Part shown: in pieces, positions 33,737 to 43,153 of the stretch
Numbering within the stretch: position 1 is the first letter of the stretch
How the letters are laid out: every line of letters begins with the position of its first letter
DNA from: Endozoicomonas arenosclerae
Lineage (GTDB): Bacteria > Pseudomonadota > Gammaproteobacteria > Pseudomonadales > Endozoicomonadaceae
Direction: 5' to 3'
Assembly (NCBI RefSeq): GCF_001562015.1
Contig: NZ_LASA01000002.1
Span: 1-54,237, forward strand
Length of the DNA: 54,237 nucleotides
Position numbers and translations under genes: made by a program
The notes under the pieces: generated by a model
The model's database searches: none
Told to the model about the DNA's origin: nothing
What the model saw: only the letters and a program-made list of their open reading frames with translations

Positions 33737-34032
33737 TTCCTTTGAATGGTTCAATGCCCAGAGTGTTGAAAGATATCGAGTTACTTTGCCCCGGCAACGG
33801 ATTGAGTATCCTCAGCTACAAGAAAGATCGTGGCCTGCATGTTGATGCCATTTCCGAAAGTGTTTACATGATTACGGAGTTTGGTTACTTCAATCAGGAA
33901 TGGGAAGTGGACTACTCACTGTTAAAAAAGCAGCTAAAGCGTATTTTTAAACGCGAATTCCCTCGCTCACGATTCATCTACCTAAAGCCTCGGGGAAAAA
34001 AACAGGCACAGAATCAAAGAGAATTATTCTGA
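33733..34032 (+). CDS. Small hypothetical protein, second of a paralogous pair
   Basis: 99 residues, basic C-terminus (KPRGKKQAQNQRELF), similar in layout to the preceding protein: SYKKDRGLHVDAISESVYMITEFGYF aligns with SYKRNRTIVICREDVTHYLLIENGFV. It begins at the ATGA overlap with the previous stop. Probably a tandem duplication that diverged. Function unknown. Confidence 0.65.
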   Translation: MIPLNGSMPRVLKDIELLCPGNGLSILSYKKDRGLHVDAISESVYMITEFGYFNQEWEVDYSLLKKQLKRIFKREFPRSRFIYLKPRGKKQAQNQRELF

Positions 34033-34160
34033 TCGTTCAGCGGGATCGTTGTTTAAACCAAAAACCCATCGATTTTTTAGATCTGTATCCCACAATATTT
34101 CTGATTTTATTCGAATTTATGATGCTTTACGCTTCTCACATAAGATAGAGGAGTGCCTGC

Positions 34161-34715
34161 ATGTCCGCCTGGAAAAATAACAATTCGAGCTATGGAAGGA
34201 TCAGTATCATTATTCACTGGGTCAGTGCTCTGGCAGTCTTTTCACTGTTTGGCGTCGGTCTGTATATGATGTCATTGTCGTACTATGACCCACTCTACCG
34301 CACACTTCCCTGGTGGCATAAAAGCTTTGGTATCACCCTTTTTGCCCTGACTGTTTTCAGATTGGTATGGAAACTGGCCAACCCAGCCCCCAAACCTTTA
34401 TCTAATCACACCCAATCCACCGTCCTTATGGCCAAACTGGGCCACTATCTGATCTATCTGCTGATGTTTGGCATCATGGTCAGTGGATACTTGATCAGTA
34501 CCGCCGATGGACGAGGGATTTCTGTTTTCGACTGGTTCGAAGTCCCAGCATTGATCACAGGAATAGAAGGACAGGAAGACCTGGCCGGTGAAGTCCACTT
34601 CTACCTGGCCTGGACACTGGTGATTGTTGCAGCAGGGCATGGTCTTGCGGCAATAAAACACCACCTGATCGACAAAGACGACACATTGAAGCGAATGATA
34701 AAAACCACGGAGTAA
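34161..34715 (+). CDS. Cytochrome b561 (CybB type)
   Basis: Inner-membrane diheme cytochrome of 184 residues with four helices and histidines in the expected places: [11 protein letters not shown] (helix 1), [11 protein letters not shown] (helix 2), [17 protein letters not shown] (helix 3), and [26 protein letters not shown] (helix 4). It moves electrons between quinol and periplasmic acceptors. GAGG precedes the ATG at 34161. The YceI gene starts 5 bases after its stop, a pairing (cybB-yceI) known from many proteobacteria. Confidence 0.93.
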   Translation: MSAWKNNNSSYGRISIIIHWVSALAVFSLFGVGLYMMSLSYYDPLYRTLPWWHKSFGITLFALTVFRLVWKLANPAPKPLSNHTQSTVLMAKLGHYLIYLLMFGIMVSGYLISTADGRGISVFDWFEVPALITGIEGQEDLAGEVHFYLAWTLVIVAAGHGLAAIKHHLIDKDDTLKRMIKTTE

Positions 34716-34720
34716 TTACC

Positions 34721-35305
34721 TTGAACGCACTTAAAAAAATACTTGCAGCTTCCGCCCTTTCAGCCGCTGCCATGGGCCTGTCTGTCCCGGCTATGGCTGC
34801 CGATTATGCGATTGATACCAAAGGGGCTCACGCCTTTATCAATTTCAAAATCAGCCACCTGGGCTATAGCTGGCTGCATGGTAACTTCGAAGACTTCAGC
34901 GGAAACTTCACATTTGATGAAAAAGACCCATCCAAATCCAAAGTGGATGTCACCATCAAAACCGCCTCCGTCGACAGCAGCCATGCTGAACGTGACAAAC
35001 ACCTTCGCGGCAGCGACTTCCTGAATGTCAGCAAATTCCCTGAAGCTCGCTTTGTCAGCACCAAAATTGAAACAACCGATGGCGAGAACGCCAAAATTTA
35101 TGGCAATTTCACCCTGAAAGGCATTACCAAAGAGATCGTGATTGATGCCATCAAGATTGGTGAAGGCAAAGATCCATGGGGCGGATATCGTGCTGGCTTC
35201 AGTGGTACCACCACCCTGGCTATGAAAGACTTCAAAATGATGGATCTCGGACCCGCTTCTTCTACTATCTATCTCACTCTCGAAGTAGAAGGTATTCGCC
35301 AGTAA
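34721..35305 (+). CDS. YceI family periplasmic lipid-binding protein, TTG start
   Basis: 194 residues with signal peptide [20 protein letters not shown] and cleavage after AMA. The lipocalin-like YceI barrel follows ([84 protein letters not shown]). The family binds polyisoprenoids such as ubiquinone-8 precursors, which fits the cytochrome b561 partner. The start is TTG, with CGGAG eight bases upstream and no alternative ATG before the signal peptide. Confidence 0.94.
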   Translation: MNALKKILAASALSAAAMGLSVPAMAADYAIDTKGAHAFINFKISHLGYSWLHGNFEDFSGNFTFDEKDPSKSKVDVTIKTASVDSSHAERDKHLRGSDFLNVSKFPEARFVSTKIETTDGENAKIYGNFTLKGITKEIVIDAIKIGEGKDPWGGYRAGFSGTTTLAMKDFKMMDLGPASSTIYLTLEVEGIRQ

Positions 35306-35311
35306 TATCTA

Positions 35312-35340
35312 AAAGCCGGTTCTGCCGGCTTTATCTATTT
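35312..35340 (+). terminator. Terminator of the b561-YceI operon
   Basis: AAAGCCGG (35312-35319), loop TTCTG, CCGGCTTT (35325-35332), then ATCTATTTT. It lies seven bases after the stop. Confidence 0.8.
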
Positions 35341-35493
35341 TAACCTTTTGAAAATAAACACCTTTTTCTAATTCCTTTAGATTCCCCACCCTCAAAGACA
35401 ACCAGGCTTTTGGTTTCAGTGAACTCTGGAGTGTCTGGATAGTCTATTTTTCTATGATTTGATGTTTGAATCGCCAAATATGAGGGTGTTCTC

Positions 35494-37146
35494 TTGAAAG
35501 CTATTCTGACTTCTGCAGGCCTGAGTGCGCTGCTGTTATACGGAGGCATGAGTTATTCTGCTGATCCGGATGCCTATATGCATGCTCTGGCCACAGGCCC
35601 TGCCAACAAACAGCTGGTGATCCGGCTGCCTATGCACATTCTGAAGGATTCAGTGTTTTCAGAGCAAAATGGCAAGCTGAGAGGCAAAGCCACCACAGCA
35701 GATAAGCCTAACGCTCTGGGAAGTGCTTACGATTGGGAAGTAATAGGGCAGTTCGATGAAGTTTGCCCTTACCATGACCCAGGTAAGGTAGGTACAGACA
35801 AAAAAGGCACTAAGGACAAAAAAGATGAGAAAAGGCCAAAACTTCAGAGCCTCCTGGTGCTGAAAGATGGCAGTCTGGTTTACACCTGCGAACGCTCCAA
35901 TATCATTATCAAGCATCCGAATCAGGGCTCATTACAAACCTCATATCAGATGCCTGAAGTCAACATAGCGCTTAAAAGCCTACTCACTGATGGGTTTGAT
36001 CGAGGTTCAGAAAAAGCCAACCCTAAAGAAAAAGAGAACTATAACAATGAATACGGGATATCTCTGGCTTATAGTCCAAGCCACAACCTAATCTATGTGG
36101 GATTTGAAGATCAGGTCTATATTCTTGATCTGGAGAAAATGCAGCCTACATCCACACAGGAAGACTATTTTTATCCTCTTCAACTCGACAAACAAAATCT
36201 AAAGGTTGAGGTGGGTGTTTCAATAATAACCCTTGCCCTCAGCCACTTCGCAGGACAGCCGCTCTACCTCTTTGCCAGTTCAGCGACAAAAGATGAAAAG
36301 TTTGCCCCTACTCCCGTAAAAATGATCGCCCTGAGTGCTGACGGCAGAAGTGCTGAACGTATTGAAGAAGCTCCTTTTGCCAAAGCGCTGCAGTTTGCCA
36401 GTCTTAACTGGGAAGCCGATGGTACTCCGACTGGTAATGGGCTAAAAGCAGATATCACTTATCTTGCAGCCGAGACGTTACTTGATGTGAACAGTACACT
36501 TGTCGCTCATTTGCATCATAATAATATCGGTGTATTTCATGACCCGTATACTGTAAGCACAAATGTACAGGATTGGATCAAGAGTCAGGGAGAAGAGAAG
36601 CTATCTCAACTGACCTTTCACCCCGAGAAATATAACCAATTATTCGAAGAATCAAGTCAAGATCAGCTTACTCCACCCATCTTACCCCTGCATAGCCAAA
36701 TTGTAAGGCTTTATAATTTTGAGGAGAAGCCTGTAAACATGAAGCCAAATTACTACAGTTTGTACGACAGGGTTGTTCAACGGGTATTTGAGAAACAAAA
36801 AGATCCAAAGTCTTGGCTCAATAATGATGTCATGTCCGTCTTCAATGGATATCTATATTCAATTCCATGGAAAGATGATGTCAGTTTGAAAATCATGGCG
36901 CATCCACTGAGAAGAGAGAAAGGTTGGAATAATGGTAACCAGCCTGAAGTAGCCTGGTCAGAAGCAGCTGAACTCCCTGATATGTTGATTTTTCAGCGCA
37001 GTGGCAAGCCCGTGTATGTTCGAAATGAAGACGGCACTTACACGGTTAATGACAGGCAATACAGCAAGAAAGGGCCTTTCCCCCAATGGTGGCCTGGCGG
37101 TTCCTATTGGTCTGCTGTCTATATCAGCCCTGCTTCACAGCATTAA
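35494..37146 (+). CDS. Large hypothetical exported protein, beta-propeller-like
   Basis: 550 residues, TTG start with GAGG eight bases upstream. Signal peptide KAILTSAGLSALLLYGGMSYSA. The mature part has strand-rich blocks (LLVLKDGSLVYTCERSNIII, GISLAYSPSHNLIYVGFEDQ, YILDLEKM) resembling propeller blades of the NHL or quinoprotein type, with a charged KDKKDEK insertion at ~105-115. No catalytic motif or known family. It may be related in style to the NHL-type protein at 26534-27625. It is separate from the b561 operon (terminator between). Confidence 0.65.
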   Translation: MKAILTSAGLSALLLYGGMSYSADPDAYMHALATGPANKQLVIRLPMHILKDSVFSEQNGKLRGKATTADKPNALGSAYDWEVIGQFDEVCPYHDPGKVGTDKKGTKDKKDEKRPKLQSLLVLKDGSLVYTCERSNIIIKHPNQGSLQTSYQMPEVNIALKSLLTDGFDRGSEKANPKEKENYNNEYGISLAYSPSHNLIYVGFEDQVYILDLEKMQPTSTQEDYFYPLQLDKQNLKVEVGVSIITLALSHFAGQPLYLFASSATKDEKFAPTPVKMIALSADGRSAERIEEAPFAKALQFASLNWEADGTPTGNGLKADITYLAAETLLDVNSTLVAHLHHNNIGVFHDPYTVSTNVQDWIKSQGEEKLSQLTFHPEKYNQLFEESSQDQLTPPILPLHSQIVRLYNFEEKPVNMKPNYYSLYDRVVQRVFEKQKDPKSWLNNDVMSVFNGYLYSIPWKDDVSLKIMAHPLRREKGWNNGNQPEVAWSEAAELPDMLIFQRSGKPVYVRNEDGTYTVNDRQYSKKGPFPQWWPGGSYWSAVYISPASQH

Positions 37147-37172
37147 CGCCTACTAACACCTTATGGTATTAT

Positions 37173-37203
37173 CCATGCCAATGGCTATTTGCTATTGGCA
37201 TGG
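37173..37203 (+). terminator. Hairpin after the large exported protein gene
   Basis: CCATGCCAAT (37173-37182) pairs with ATTGGCATGG (37194-37203), an 11-base loop between. It starts 27 bases after the stop. No strong T-run follows. Confidence 0.55.
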
Positions 37204-37310
37204 TGTTATCCCACACCTTGAGCTAATTAGATTCAGTCTCTTGCCTTACCCTGAAGAGTGTCTGTTTTTTCACAGCAAATAGAAAAATAACGCTGCAGTA
37301 GAATAAAAAT

Positions 37311-37763
37311 ATGATCTGGATTGTCGCTCTTATTATTCTGGTTATTCTCGGAAACTTCATCTGGCTGCTGCCTCCCAAGTCGGAAAGACGACGTATGAAG
37401 CTAAGAAATAAAGCGATTATGTCCGGTCTTACCTGCCGGGAAATAAAAGACAGAGAATCACTACCTGATACCATCGATATTGAGCAGGGTCCCTGGCTCG
37501 AATACTCGATAGTTTCTCTCACTGAAGAAGATGACCCGGTTGTTGTTTTGGAAAAATCTGCAAACGAACAATGGCCTGAGCACACGATGGTCAAACCAGC
37601 CCTTTTTTCCAAACTGCCTGCTTCTGCAGTCAGAATCACTTTCAGGAATGGCTGTGTCGCCGTGCTCTGGAATGAAGACGGCGAACTGGAAGATGTTCAG
37701 GGCATCATGGATTTTCTCGAAAGTGTGGCCACTACTGAAGCAAAGCCTCAGCAGCAGTCATAA
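37311..37763 (+). CDS. Hypothetical single-span membrane protein
   Basis: 150 residues: one N-terminal membrane helix (IWIVALIILVILGNFIWLL), a basic stretch (PPKSERRRMKLRNKA) that would stay in the cytoplasm, then a soluble ~100-residue domain ending in Gln-rich KPQQQS. Such N-in anchored proteins occur in related marine gammaproteobacteria, but I do not recognise a named family. Weak ribosome site. It stands alone in front of the ferredoxin reductase gene. Confidence 0.6.
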   Translation: MIWIVALIILVILGNFIWLLPPKSERRRMKLRNKAIMSGLTCREIKDRESLPDTIDIEQGPWLEYSIVSLTEEDDPVVVLEKSANEQWPEHTMVKPALFSKLPASAVRITFRNGCVAVLWNEDGELEDVQGIMDFLESVATTEAKPQQQS

Positions 37764-37770
37764 ACCTTTT

Positions 37771-37834
37771 CTTACCCGAAATACGGTTCTTAGCCTGCAT
37801 GAATATAGTGCCTTTCGGCACTATTCGGGTTAAG
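37771..37834. terminator. Nested stem-loop between hypothetical and ferredoxin-reductase genes
   Basis: The inner hairpin ATAGTGCC-TTTC-GGCACTAT (37805-37824) is enclosed by a long-range pair CTTACCCGAA (37771-37780) with TTCGGGTTAAG (37824-37834). It probably ends the upstream transcript; lack of a T-run leaves a regulatory role possible. Confidence 0.45.
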
Positions 37835-37959
37835 GTACTGAACTTAAATCAGCCATAAGCGGAAGCTATTTTTTTAAATCCTCCTGGGAAGATTTGAGAA
37901 ATTTCACAATAAAAAAGCTGAAAATAACCACCACAAGGAAATCAGTTCAGGATCCCCTT

Positions 37960-39180
37960 ATGAGTGAAGTCTGTGTCATCATTGGTGCCAGCCATGCTGC
38001 TGCGCAGCTGTCAGCCAGCCTGCGAACCGAAGGCTGGGAAGGCGAAATTCTGGTCATTGGCGACGAAGCCTACCTCCCTTATCACCGCCCACCGCTCTCC
38101 AAAACTTTTTTATCCGGCGAGAAAAGCATCGAAGATATTCAGATTCGACCCGCTGCTTTTTATGAAAAACAAAACATTCAGTTTCGTTTGAATACACGGG
38201 TTGAGTCGATAGATCGCAATAAGAAAAGTCTGACTCTCGAAGGTGGAGAGATCATCAGCTACAGCAAACTGGCTCTGTGCACAGGCTCAAAACCTCGAGT
38301 CCTGCCTCTGGAAGGCAGCCAGCTGCCTGGTGTCCACTACCTTAGAAATGCCGCAGATATTGAAGCGATCCAGAAAGATATAGCACCCGGTAAAAAAGCC
38401 GTGATCGTCGGTGGTGGTTATATCGGTCTGGAAACAGCAGCCGCCCTTCGGAAGCTGGGTCTTGAGGTGACCGTACTGGAAATGATGGATCGAGTCCTGC
38501 AACGGGTAACCGCCCCTGAGATTTCTGCTTTTTACCACAGAGTCCACACAGAAGAAGGTGTCGACATCAAAACCGGTACGGCCATCAGAGCTATTGAAGG
38601 TAATGGTAAAGCAGAAAGGGTGGTTCTCAGTGACCAGAGCCAGTTGGATGCGGATGTGGTCATTATTGGAGCCGGTATAGTTCCTAATACTGAGCTGGCA
38701 GAAAAAGCCGGCCTGAAAGTCGATAACGGTATCCTGGTGGATGAACAGGCCAGAACCGAAGATCCTGATATTGTCGCAGCGGGAGATTGCACCAATTTCC
38801 CCAACCCTTTGTTGGGTCAGAGAATGCGTCTGGAATCCGTTCCTAATGCCATGGAACAATCCAGAAGTGCTGCGGCCTCTATTTGTGGCAAAGAAAAAGT
38901 CTACGCTGCCCAGCCCTGGTTCTGGTCAGACCAGTATGACATGAAGCTGCAAATTGCCGGTCTCAGCCAGGATTATGATCAGGTGGTTATTCGTGGTGAC
39001 TACGAACAAGGCAGAAGTTTTGTAGCCTGGTATCTGAAGGATGGGAAAGTACTGGCGGCTGACTGTGTCAATCGCGGAAAAGAATTCATGACAGCCAAAA
39101 AGCTGATTCAATCCGGTGTTGAGGTGGATGCCAGCAAACTGGCTGATGACACTGTTGACCCTAAAGAGTTACTGCAATAA
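37960..39180 (+). CDS. FAD-dependent ferredoxin (putidaredoxin-type) reductase
   Basis: 406 residues, NAD(P)H:ferredoxin reductase. First Rossmann motif CVIIGASHAAAQLSASL (FAD), RPPLSKTFLSGE, NAD-binding AVIVGGGYIGLETAAAL, FAD-binding ADVVIIGAGIVPNTELA and AAGDCTNFPNP. This matches the reductases that feed electrons to ferredoxins of P450 or Rieske oxygenase systems. I chose the ATG at 37960 (MSEVCVIIGAS, AGGA upstream); the longer frame from 37894 begins with TTG and adds 22 residues without support. The partner ferredoxin is 130 bases downstream. Confidence 0.93.
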   Translation: MSEVCVIIGASHAAAQLSASLRTEGWEGEILVIGDEAYLPYHRPPLSKTFLSGEKSIEDIQIRPAAFYEKQNIQFRLNTRVESIDRNKKSLTLEGGEIISYSKLALCTGSKPRVLPLEGSQLPGVHYLRNAADIEAIQKDIAPGKKAVIVGGGYIGLETAAALRKLGLEVTVLEMMDRVLQRVTAPEISAFYHRVHTEEGVDIKTGTAIRAIEGNGKAERVVLSDQSQLDADVVIIGAGIVPNTELAEKAGLKVDNGILVDEQARTEDPDIVAAGDCTNFPNPLLGQRMRLESVPNAMEQSRSAAASICGKEKVYAAQPWFWSDQYDMKLQIAGLSQDYDQVVIRGDYEQGRSFVAWYLKDGKVLAADCVNRGKEFMTAKKLIQSGVEVDASKLADDTVDPKELLQ

Positions 39181-39222
39181 TTCAAAAATGCCCATAGCGA
39201 AAGAAAAGCAGTAACTCTTGAG

Positions 39223-39280
39223 ATGGGAATGCCTGCAAAGCAGCCATATGCAATAAAACGAAGAGCTGCAGCATTCCCAT
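39223..39280 (+). other. Intercistronic stem-loop between reductase and ferredoxin
   Basis: ATGGGAATGCCTGCA (39223-39237) pairs with TGCAGCATTCCCAT (39267-39280) with a single bulged C. The 29-base loop is A-rich. It lacks a T-run, so I see it as an mRNA stability or processing element, which may let the small ferredoxin be made in excess. Confidence 0.5.
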
Positions 39281-39310
39281 GACAAAGCCCAGATAGAGTG
39301 AGGATATCCA

Positions 39311-39631
39311 ATGCCAATCATCAATTATGTCACCCATGACGGTAATCAGTTCGAAGCGGAAGTCGAAGTCGGAAAAACTGTCATGGAAGGCGCAACAGAG
39401 AATATGATCGATGGTATTCTGGCTGAATGTGGCGGTGCCTGCTCCTGCGCAACCTGTCATTGTTATGTAGATGAAAAATGGGTTCAGGTCGTAGGAAATG
39501 CCGACGGCATTGAAAAAGAAATGCTGGAAGTCGTCAACGAACCCAAAGAAAGCAGTCGTTTAAGCTGCCAGATCACTGTTACCGAAGAGATGGATGGCCT
39601 TGTTGTTCATCTGCCTGAATCCCAGTACTGA
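39311..39631 (+). CDS. 2Fe-2S ferredoxin (putidaredoxin/adrenodoxin type)
   Basis: 106 residues. Cluster ligands Cys40, Cys46, Cys49 and Cys86 in the C-X5-C-X2-C pattern (AECGGACSCATCHCYVDEKW ... SRLSC), with the acidic surface typical of oxygenase ferredoxins. GAGG precedes the ATG. It carries electrons from the reductase upstream to an oxygenase or hydroxylase. No P450 or other oxygenase gene is in this window. Confidence 0.95.
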   Translation: MPIINYVTHDGNQFEAEVEVGKTVMEGATENMIDGILAECGGACSCATCHCYVDEKWVQVVGNADGIEKEMLEVVNEPKESSRLSCQITVTEEMDGLVVHLPESQY

Positions 39632-39644
39632 TTCAATTGATTTA

Positions 39645-39674
39645 GGACAGCCTGGGAAAACCCAGACTGTCTTA
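39645..39674. terminator. Bidirectional terminator between ferredoxin and GMC genes
   Basis: GACAGCCTGGG (39646-39656), AAAA loop, CCCAGACTGTC (39661-39671), one mismatch, flanked by TTAG and TTAC. It separates convergent genes. Confidence 0.65.
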
Positions 39675-39687
39675 CCCCAATATTCTT

Positions 39688-41289
39688 TCAGGAAGCGTCC
39701 TGCAAGGCCCACTGAGCCGCTCTTTCAGCAATCATCACGCAAGCAGCATTGGTGTTCCCGGATATTTGTGTCGGTATGACAGAAGCGTCAGCCACACGAA
39801 GCTTTTTAATACCATGCACTTTTAGTTTCGGACACACCACCGCCTCTGGATCAGCGCCCATTTTGCAGGTTCCCACCGGGTGATAAACACTGATGGCATG
39901 GGAGCGAATGTAATCCAGAATCTCGTCATCCGTTTGAACCTGCTTCCCTGGCAAGCTTTCACCTGTAATATGACCTACCACTGGCTGCTGGGCGAAGATC
40001 TTACGTTGCCACTTCACAGCCTCAATCATGGCTCTGCGATCATTTTCAGTACTTAAATAGTTGGCCCTGATTTCAGGAGGGCTCAATGGATCCGGATTGA
40101 TAATATTCACTGAGCCCCGACTCTCCGGCCTGAGCTGGCAAGCCGTCGAAGTAATGGCTGGAGTTTTCGACGGCACGACCTGACCTTTTTCATTGGTCGT
40201 TCCGGAAGCCGGGGCAAAGTGAATTTGAAGATCAGGGCGTACCTGATCCGGTGTACTTTTTACAAAGGCCAGGCTATGAGCCGCAGCCATGGAAAGAAAT
40301 CCCTGCCTTTTCGTGGCATATCGAATGAGCTCACGGATAAAGTTCAAAGGTTTCAGATTGTCATTCGCCGTGCCAATCTCATCAACTTCTGTGACCACAT
40401 CTACCGTCAGATGATCCTGAAGATTTTGGCCTACCCCCTGAAGGTTCAACTTTGTTTTAACACCGGCTTTTGCCAAGACGGATTCCGGGCCAATACCCGA
40501 CAGTTGCAGTATTTGTGGACTGTTGATGGCACCGGCACAGAGTATGACTTCCCGCCTGGCAGAAAATATCATCGACCCTCCCTTTCGGGTGCAACGGATG
40601 CCTTCAACTTCATGTCCATTTAATTCCAGTTGCTCAACCTGAACTTCTGTTAATACCGTCAGGTTTTTTCTGCTTAACGCCGGTTTCAAGAAGCTTCTTG
40701 CACAACTGGCTCTTCGTCCTTTCTCATCAATATTAAACTGGGCATAACCCACGCCAGTCTGCTGCTCGCCGTTAAAATCGTTATTCTCCTGCAGCCCGGC
40801 CCTTCTGGCAGACTGACAATACAGCTCTGTCAGGGGATGATGGAAAGAGCCGTCACGGACCGCTAACTCACCATCGGCACCATGAAAGGCGTTGCTTCCC
40901 TGACTGTTTCGTTCACTGAGCTTGAAGTAAGGCAAAACGTCGTCGTATGACCATCCGGAACAGTTTTCATTCCACAGATCAAAGTCTTCTTTCTGTCCAC
41001 GGATATAAATCATGCCATTGATGGCGCTGCACCCTCCCAGCACTTTACCTCTGGGCCAGGATATACGACGTTGAGCCAGTTCCTTCTCAGGTTCTGTAGA
41101 GTATCCCCAGTTCAGGGATGGAATGGACATCGCCTGGGTAAATCCCAATGGCAGGTGGATCATGGGATTGGAATCCTTACCACCCGCTTCCACCAGCAAG
41201 ACCTGAAAGCGTCCACAGGCACTCAGACGATTTGCCAGTACACAGCCCGCACTGCCTCCACCTACAACAATAAAGTCAAACTGCTGCAT
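39688..41289 (-). CDS. GMC-family FAD alcohol dehydrogenase (BetA/AlkJ-like)
   Basis: 533 residues. FAD motif FIVVGGGSAGCVLANRLS at the N-terminus, GMC signature 1 GKVLGGCSAINGMIYIRG, signature 2 GAINSPQILQLSGIGP, and the catalytic region YHPVGTCKMG plus SGNTNAA near the C-terminus. The group oxidises choline or long-chain and terpene alcohols to aldehydes. Its gene follows the alkyl sulfatase gene by about 30 bases on the same strand, so I infer a role on the alcohol released from alkyl sulfates. Start ATG at 41289 is supported by GGAG five bases upstream; the GTG at 41295 would overlap it. Confidence 0.93.
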   Translation of the reverse strand: MQQFDFIVVGGGSAGCVLANRLSACGRFQVLLVEAGGKDSNPMIHLPLGFTQAMSIPSLNWGYSTEPEKELAQRRISWPRGKVLGGCSAINGMIYIRGQKEDFDLWNENCSGWSYDDVLPYFKLSERNSQGSNAFHGADGELAVRDGSFHHPLTELYCQSARRAGLQENNDFNGEQQTGVGYAQFNIDEKGRRASCARSFLKPALSRKNLTVLTEVQVEQLELNGHEVEGIRCTRKGGSMIFSARREVILCAGAINSPQILQLSGIGPESVLAKAGVKTKLNLQGVGQNLQDHLTVDVVTEVDEIGTANDNLKPLNFIRELIRYATKRQGFLSMAAAHSLAFVKSTPDQVRPDLQIHFAPASGTTNEKGQVVPSKTPAITSTACQLRPESRGSVNIINPDPLSPPEIRANYLSTENDRRAMIEAVKWQRKIFAQQPVVGHITGESLPGKQVQTDDEILDYIRSHAISVYHPVGTCKMGADPEAVVCPKLKVHGIKKLRVADASVIPTQISGNTNAACVMIAERAAQWALQDAS

Positions 41290-41326
41290 ACTCACTCCAC
41301 TCTCAACTCACTCGACAACTAACGAC

Positions 41327-43093
41327 TCAGTGCAAACTCACAGGAATCTGATCCCAGGGAATAGCCTGGTCAAATCCGGCAAAGAATTGACTCGCAGCTT
41401 TTTGATCACCACTGACACTCAGTGCTTTCAGAGCCACCAGCTGATCGACGGTCCTCATCCCAAGAGTCAGGCCTAACAAGGGCCTTTTGGCAGCCTTAAC
41501 GGTAAAGTCGACTTTTTCAGGCAGTTTATTGTGGAACTGTACGATCCCTCTCCTCAGCTCAAGCGCATACTTTTCTCCAGAAGGCAGCTCGAAGGCACCA
41601 ACAATTTCCAGCTCAGCTGTTTTTACGGGATCAACCCTGACCGCCATATGCTGCAAAACAACACTGGCTGGCATAGCAGCCATAACACCACTGGCACGGG
41701 TATTCAGAGGTCTTGGTGCCTTGCCTTCCATTTCCAGAGCTGAGCTCAGATAGAAGTTTCTCCAGTTCACATTGATCTGATCGAATGCCAGAGGACGGAA
41801 AGCTTTAGCCTTAAGCTGTCTTGCTTCCATATCTTCTTTATCCAGAGTGATCAGATAGCTGGTCACTTCAGCCACCCAGCGGAAATCATCATCAGACAGG
41901 GCTTTCTCGGCATTCTTCAGAACCGCGTCTCTACCACCCATAGCTTCAACATAACGCTTTGCTCTCTCTTGAGGAGGCAGCGGATCCAGAGTGGAGGGAT
42001 CACCGTTAAACCAGCCAAGGTACTGGTTGTAGATCGCTCTTACTGAGTGTTTAACGGTGCCATAAAATTCCTGAAGATCAGGGTTATCACGCAGATGAGG
42101 AGGCAGCTGGTCAATTACTGTCACAATTTCATCCGGTGTATAGCCTTTGTTGATGTAGCGAACGGTTTGATCGTGAACGTACTGGATCGCATCGCGATAA
42201 GCCGTGAGTGTGCTGGCTACATTTTCTTTTCCGACAATAGCCCGGCCATGACTGCGAACCAGAATTTCAGCCGGGTATTGTCTCAACTGATCAATAGATC
42301 TTACCCATTCGACGGGGTCGCGCATTACGTCACCACGAATGGTGTAGATATTCGGAAAGCTCTCTCCCTGCAGTACTTCAGCAGTGTGGAGAATTTTCTT
42401 CTCAGGGAACCAGAGCGCAATTTCATCCTTGGCTTCACTGGGCACATGGACCATTTCCACTTCTATACCGGCAATGGTTTCTACACGACGATCATCAACT
42501 AAGTCGGTAGGAGGAAGAAAGCGGGTTTCGCCCGTCAATAAAGCAGGACCAATACCGGTATTAACGACCCCCTCTGGGCCCTTATCCAGATAGTTTCCAT
42601 ACATGAAGAAAGCCCGGCTGGCGGTAATGGGTACCAGCATACCGGCCTGTTGTGAAAGGTTTTTGGTCAGATCCTTATGGGCAAAGATACGAACCTTGCC
42701 ATTAGTAGCGTCTTCCGGATTGATAAAGCCCGGTCCACCATTGATATGGTCACCATGATGATGGGTGTAGACCAGGGCTTTGACTGGAGCATCGGTGATT
42801 TTCCGGAACTCGGACATAACTTGTTTGGCAGAGCCTACAGTACTCAGTACATCAACAATGATGACGCCATCTTTGCCTTCGATCATGACACTATTGGCAA
42901 TGTCATAACCAATCGCCTTGTAAACACCTTCGGCAATCTTATCGACCCGCTGCTCCATGGTTTGTGAGTGAGCAGTCAGTTTGGGATGGACGGTTTTACT
43001 GGGCTTATCGTAGGCCAGGTTCTCAGCAGACACTGAACCGGCATAGACAGAGGATGCCAATAGACAACCAACAACAGCTTTGAACTTCTTCAT
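41327..43093 (-). CDS. Secreted alkyl sulfatase (SdsA1-like metallo-beta-lactamase fold)
   Basis: 588 residues with signal peptide KKFKAVVGCLLASSVYAG. The metallo-beta-lactamase domain has the zinc motif THHHGDH (110-116) and further ligands in the middle (HTAEVLQGESFPNIY, VRSHGRAIVG). A helical dimerisation domain follows, then a C-terminal SCP2-like domain (~465-585) that recruits hydrophobic substrate. This is the SdsA1 arrangement: hydrolysis of primary alkyl sulfates such as dodecyl sulfate to alcohol and sulfate in the periplasm. It forms an operon with the GMC dehydrogenase and is divergent from a LysR gene. Confidence 0.92.
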   Translation of the reverse strand: MKKFKAVVGCLLASSVYAGSVSAENLAYDKPSKTVHPKLTAHSQTMEQRVDKIAEGVYKAIGYDIANSVMIEGKDGVIIVDVLSTVGSAKQVMSEFRKITDAPVKALVYTHHHGDHINGGPGFINPEDATNGKVRIFAHKDLTKNLSQQAGMLVPITASRAFFMYGNYLDKGPEGVVNTGIGPALLTGETRFLPPTDLVDDRRVETIAGIEVEMVHVPSEAKDEIALWFPEKKILHTAEVLQGESFPNIYTIRGDVMRDPVEWVRSIDQLRQYPAEILVRSHGRAIVGKENVASTLTAYRDAIQYVHDQTVRYINKGYTPDEIVTVIDQLPPHLRDNPDLQEFYGTVKHSVRAIYNQYLGWFNGDPSTLDPLPPQERAKRYVEAMGGRDAVLKNAEKALSDDDFRWVAEVTSYLITLDKEDMEARQLKAKAFRPLAFDQINVNWRNFYLSSALEMEGKAPRPLNTRASGVMAAMPASVVLQHMAVRVDPVKTAELEIVGAFELPSGEKYALELRRGIVQFHNKLPEKVDFTVKAAKRPLLGLTLGMRTVDQLVALKALSVSGDQKAASQFFAGFDQAIPWDQIPVSLH

Positions 43094-43153
43094 TATTCTT
43101 ATTAGCTCCGGCTATGTGTGAAGCGAGTCTATCACCGTGAACCTTGTTTTTGG

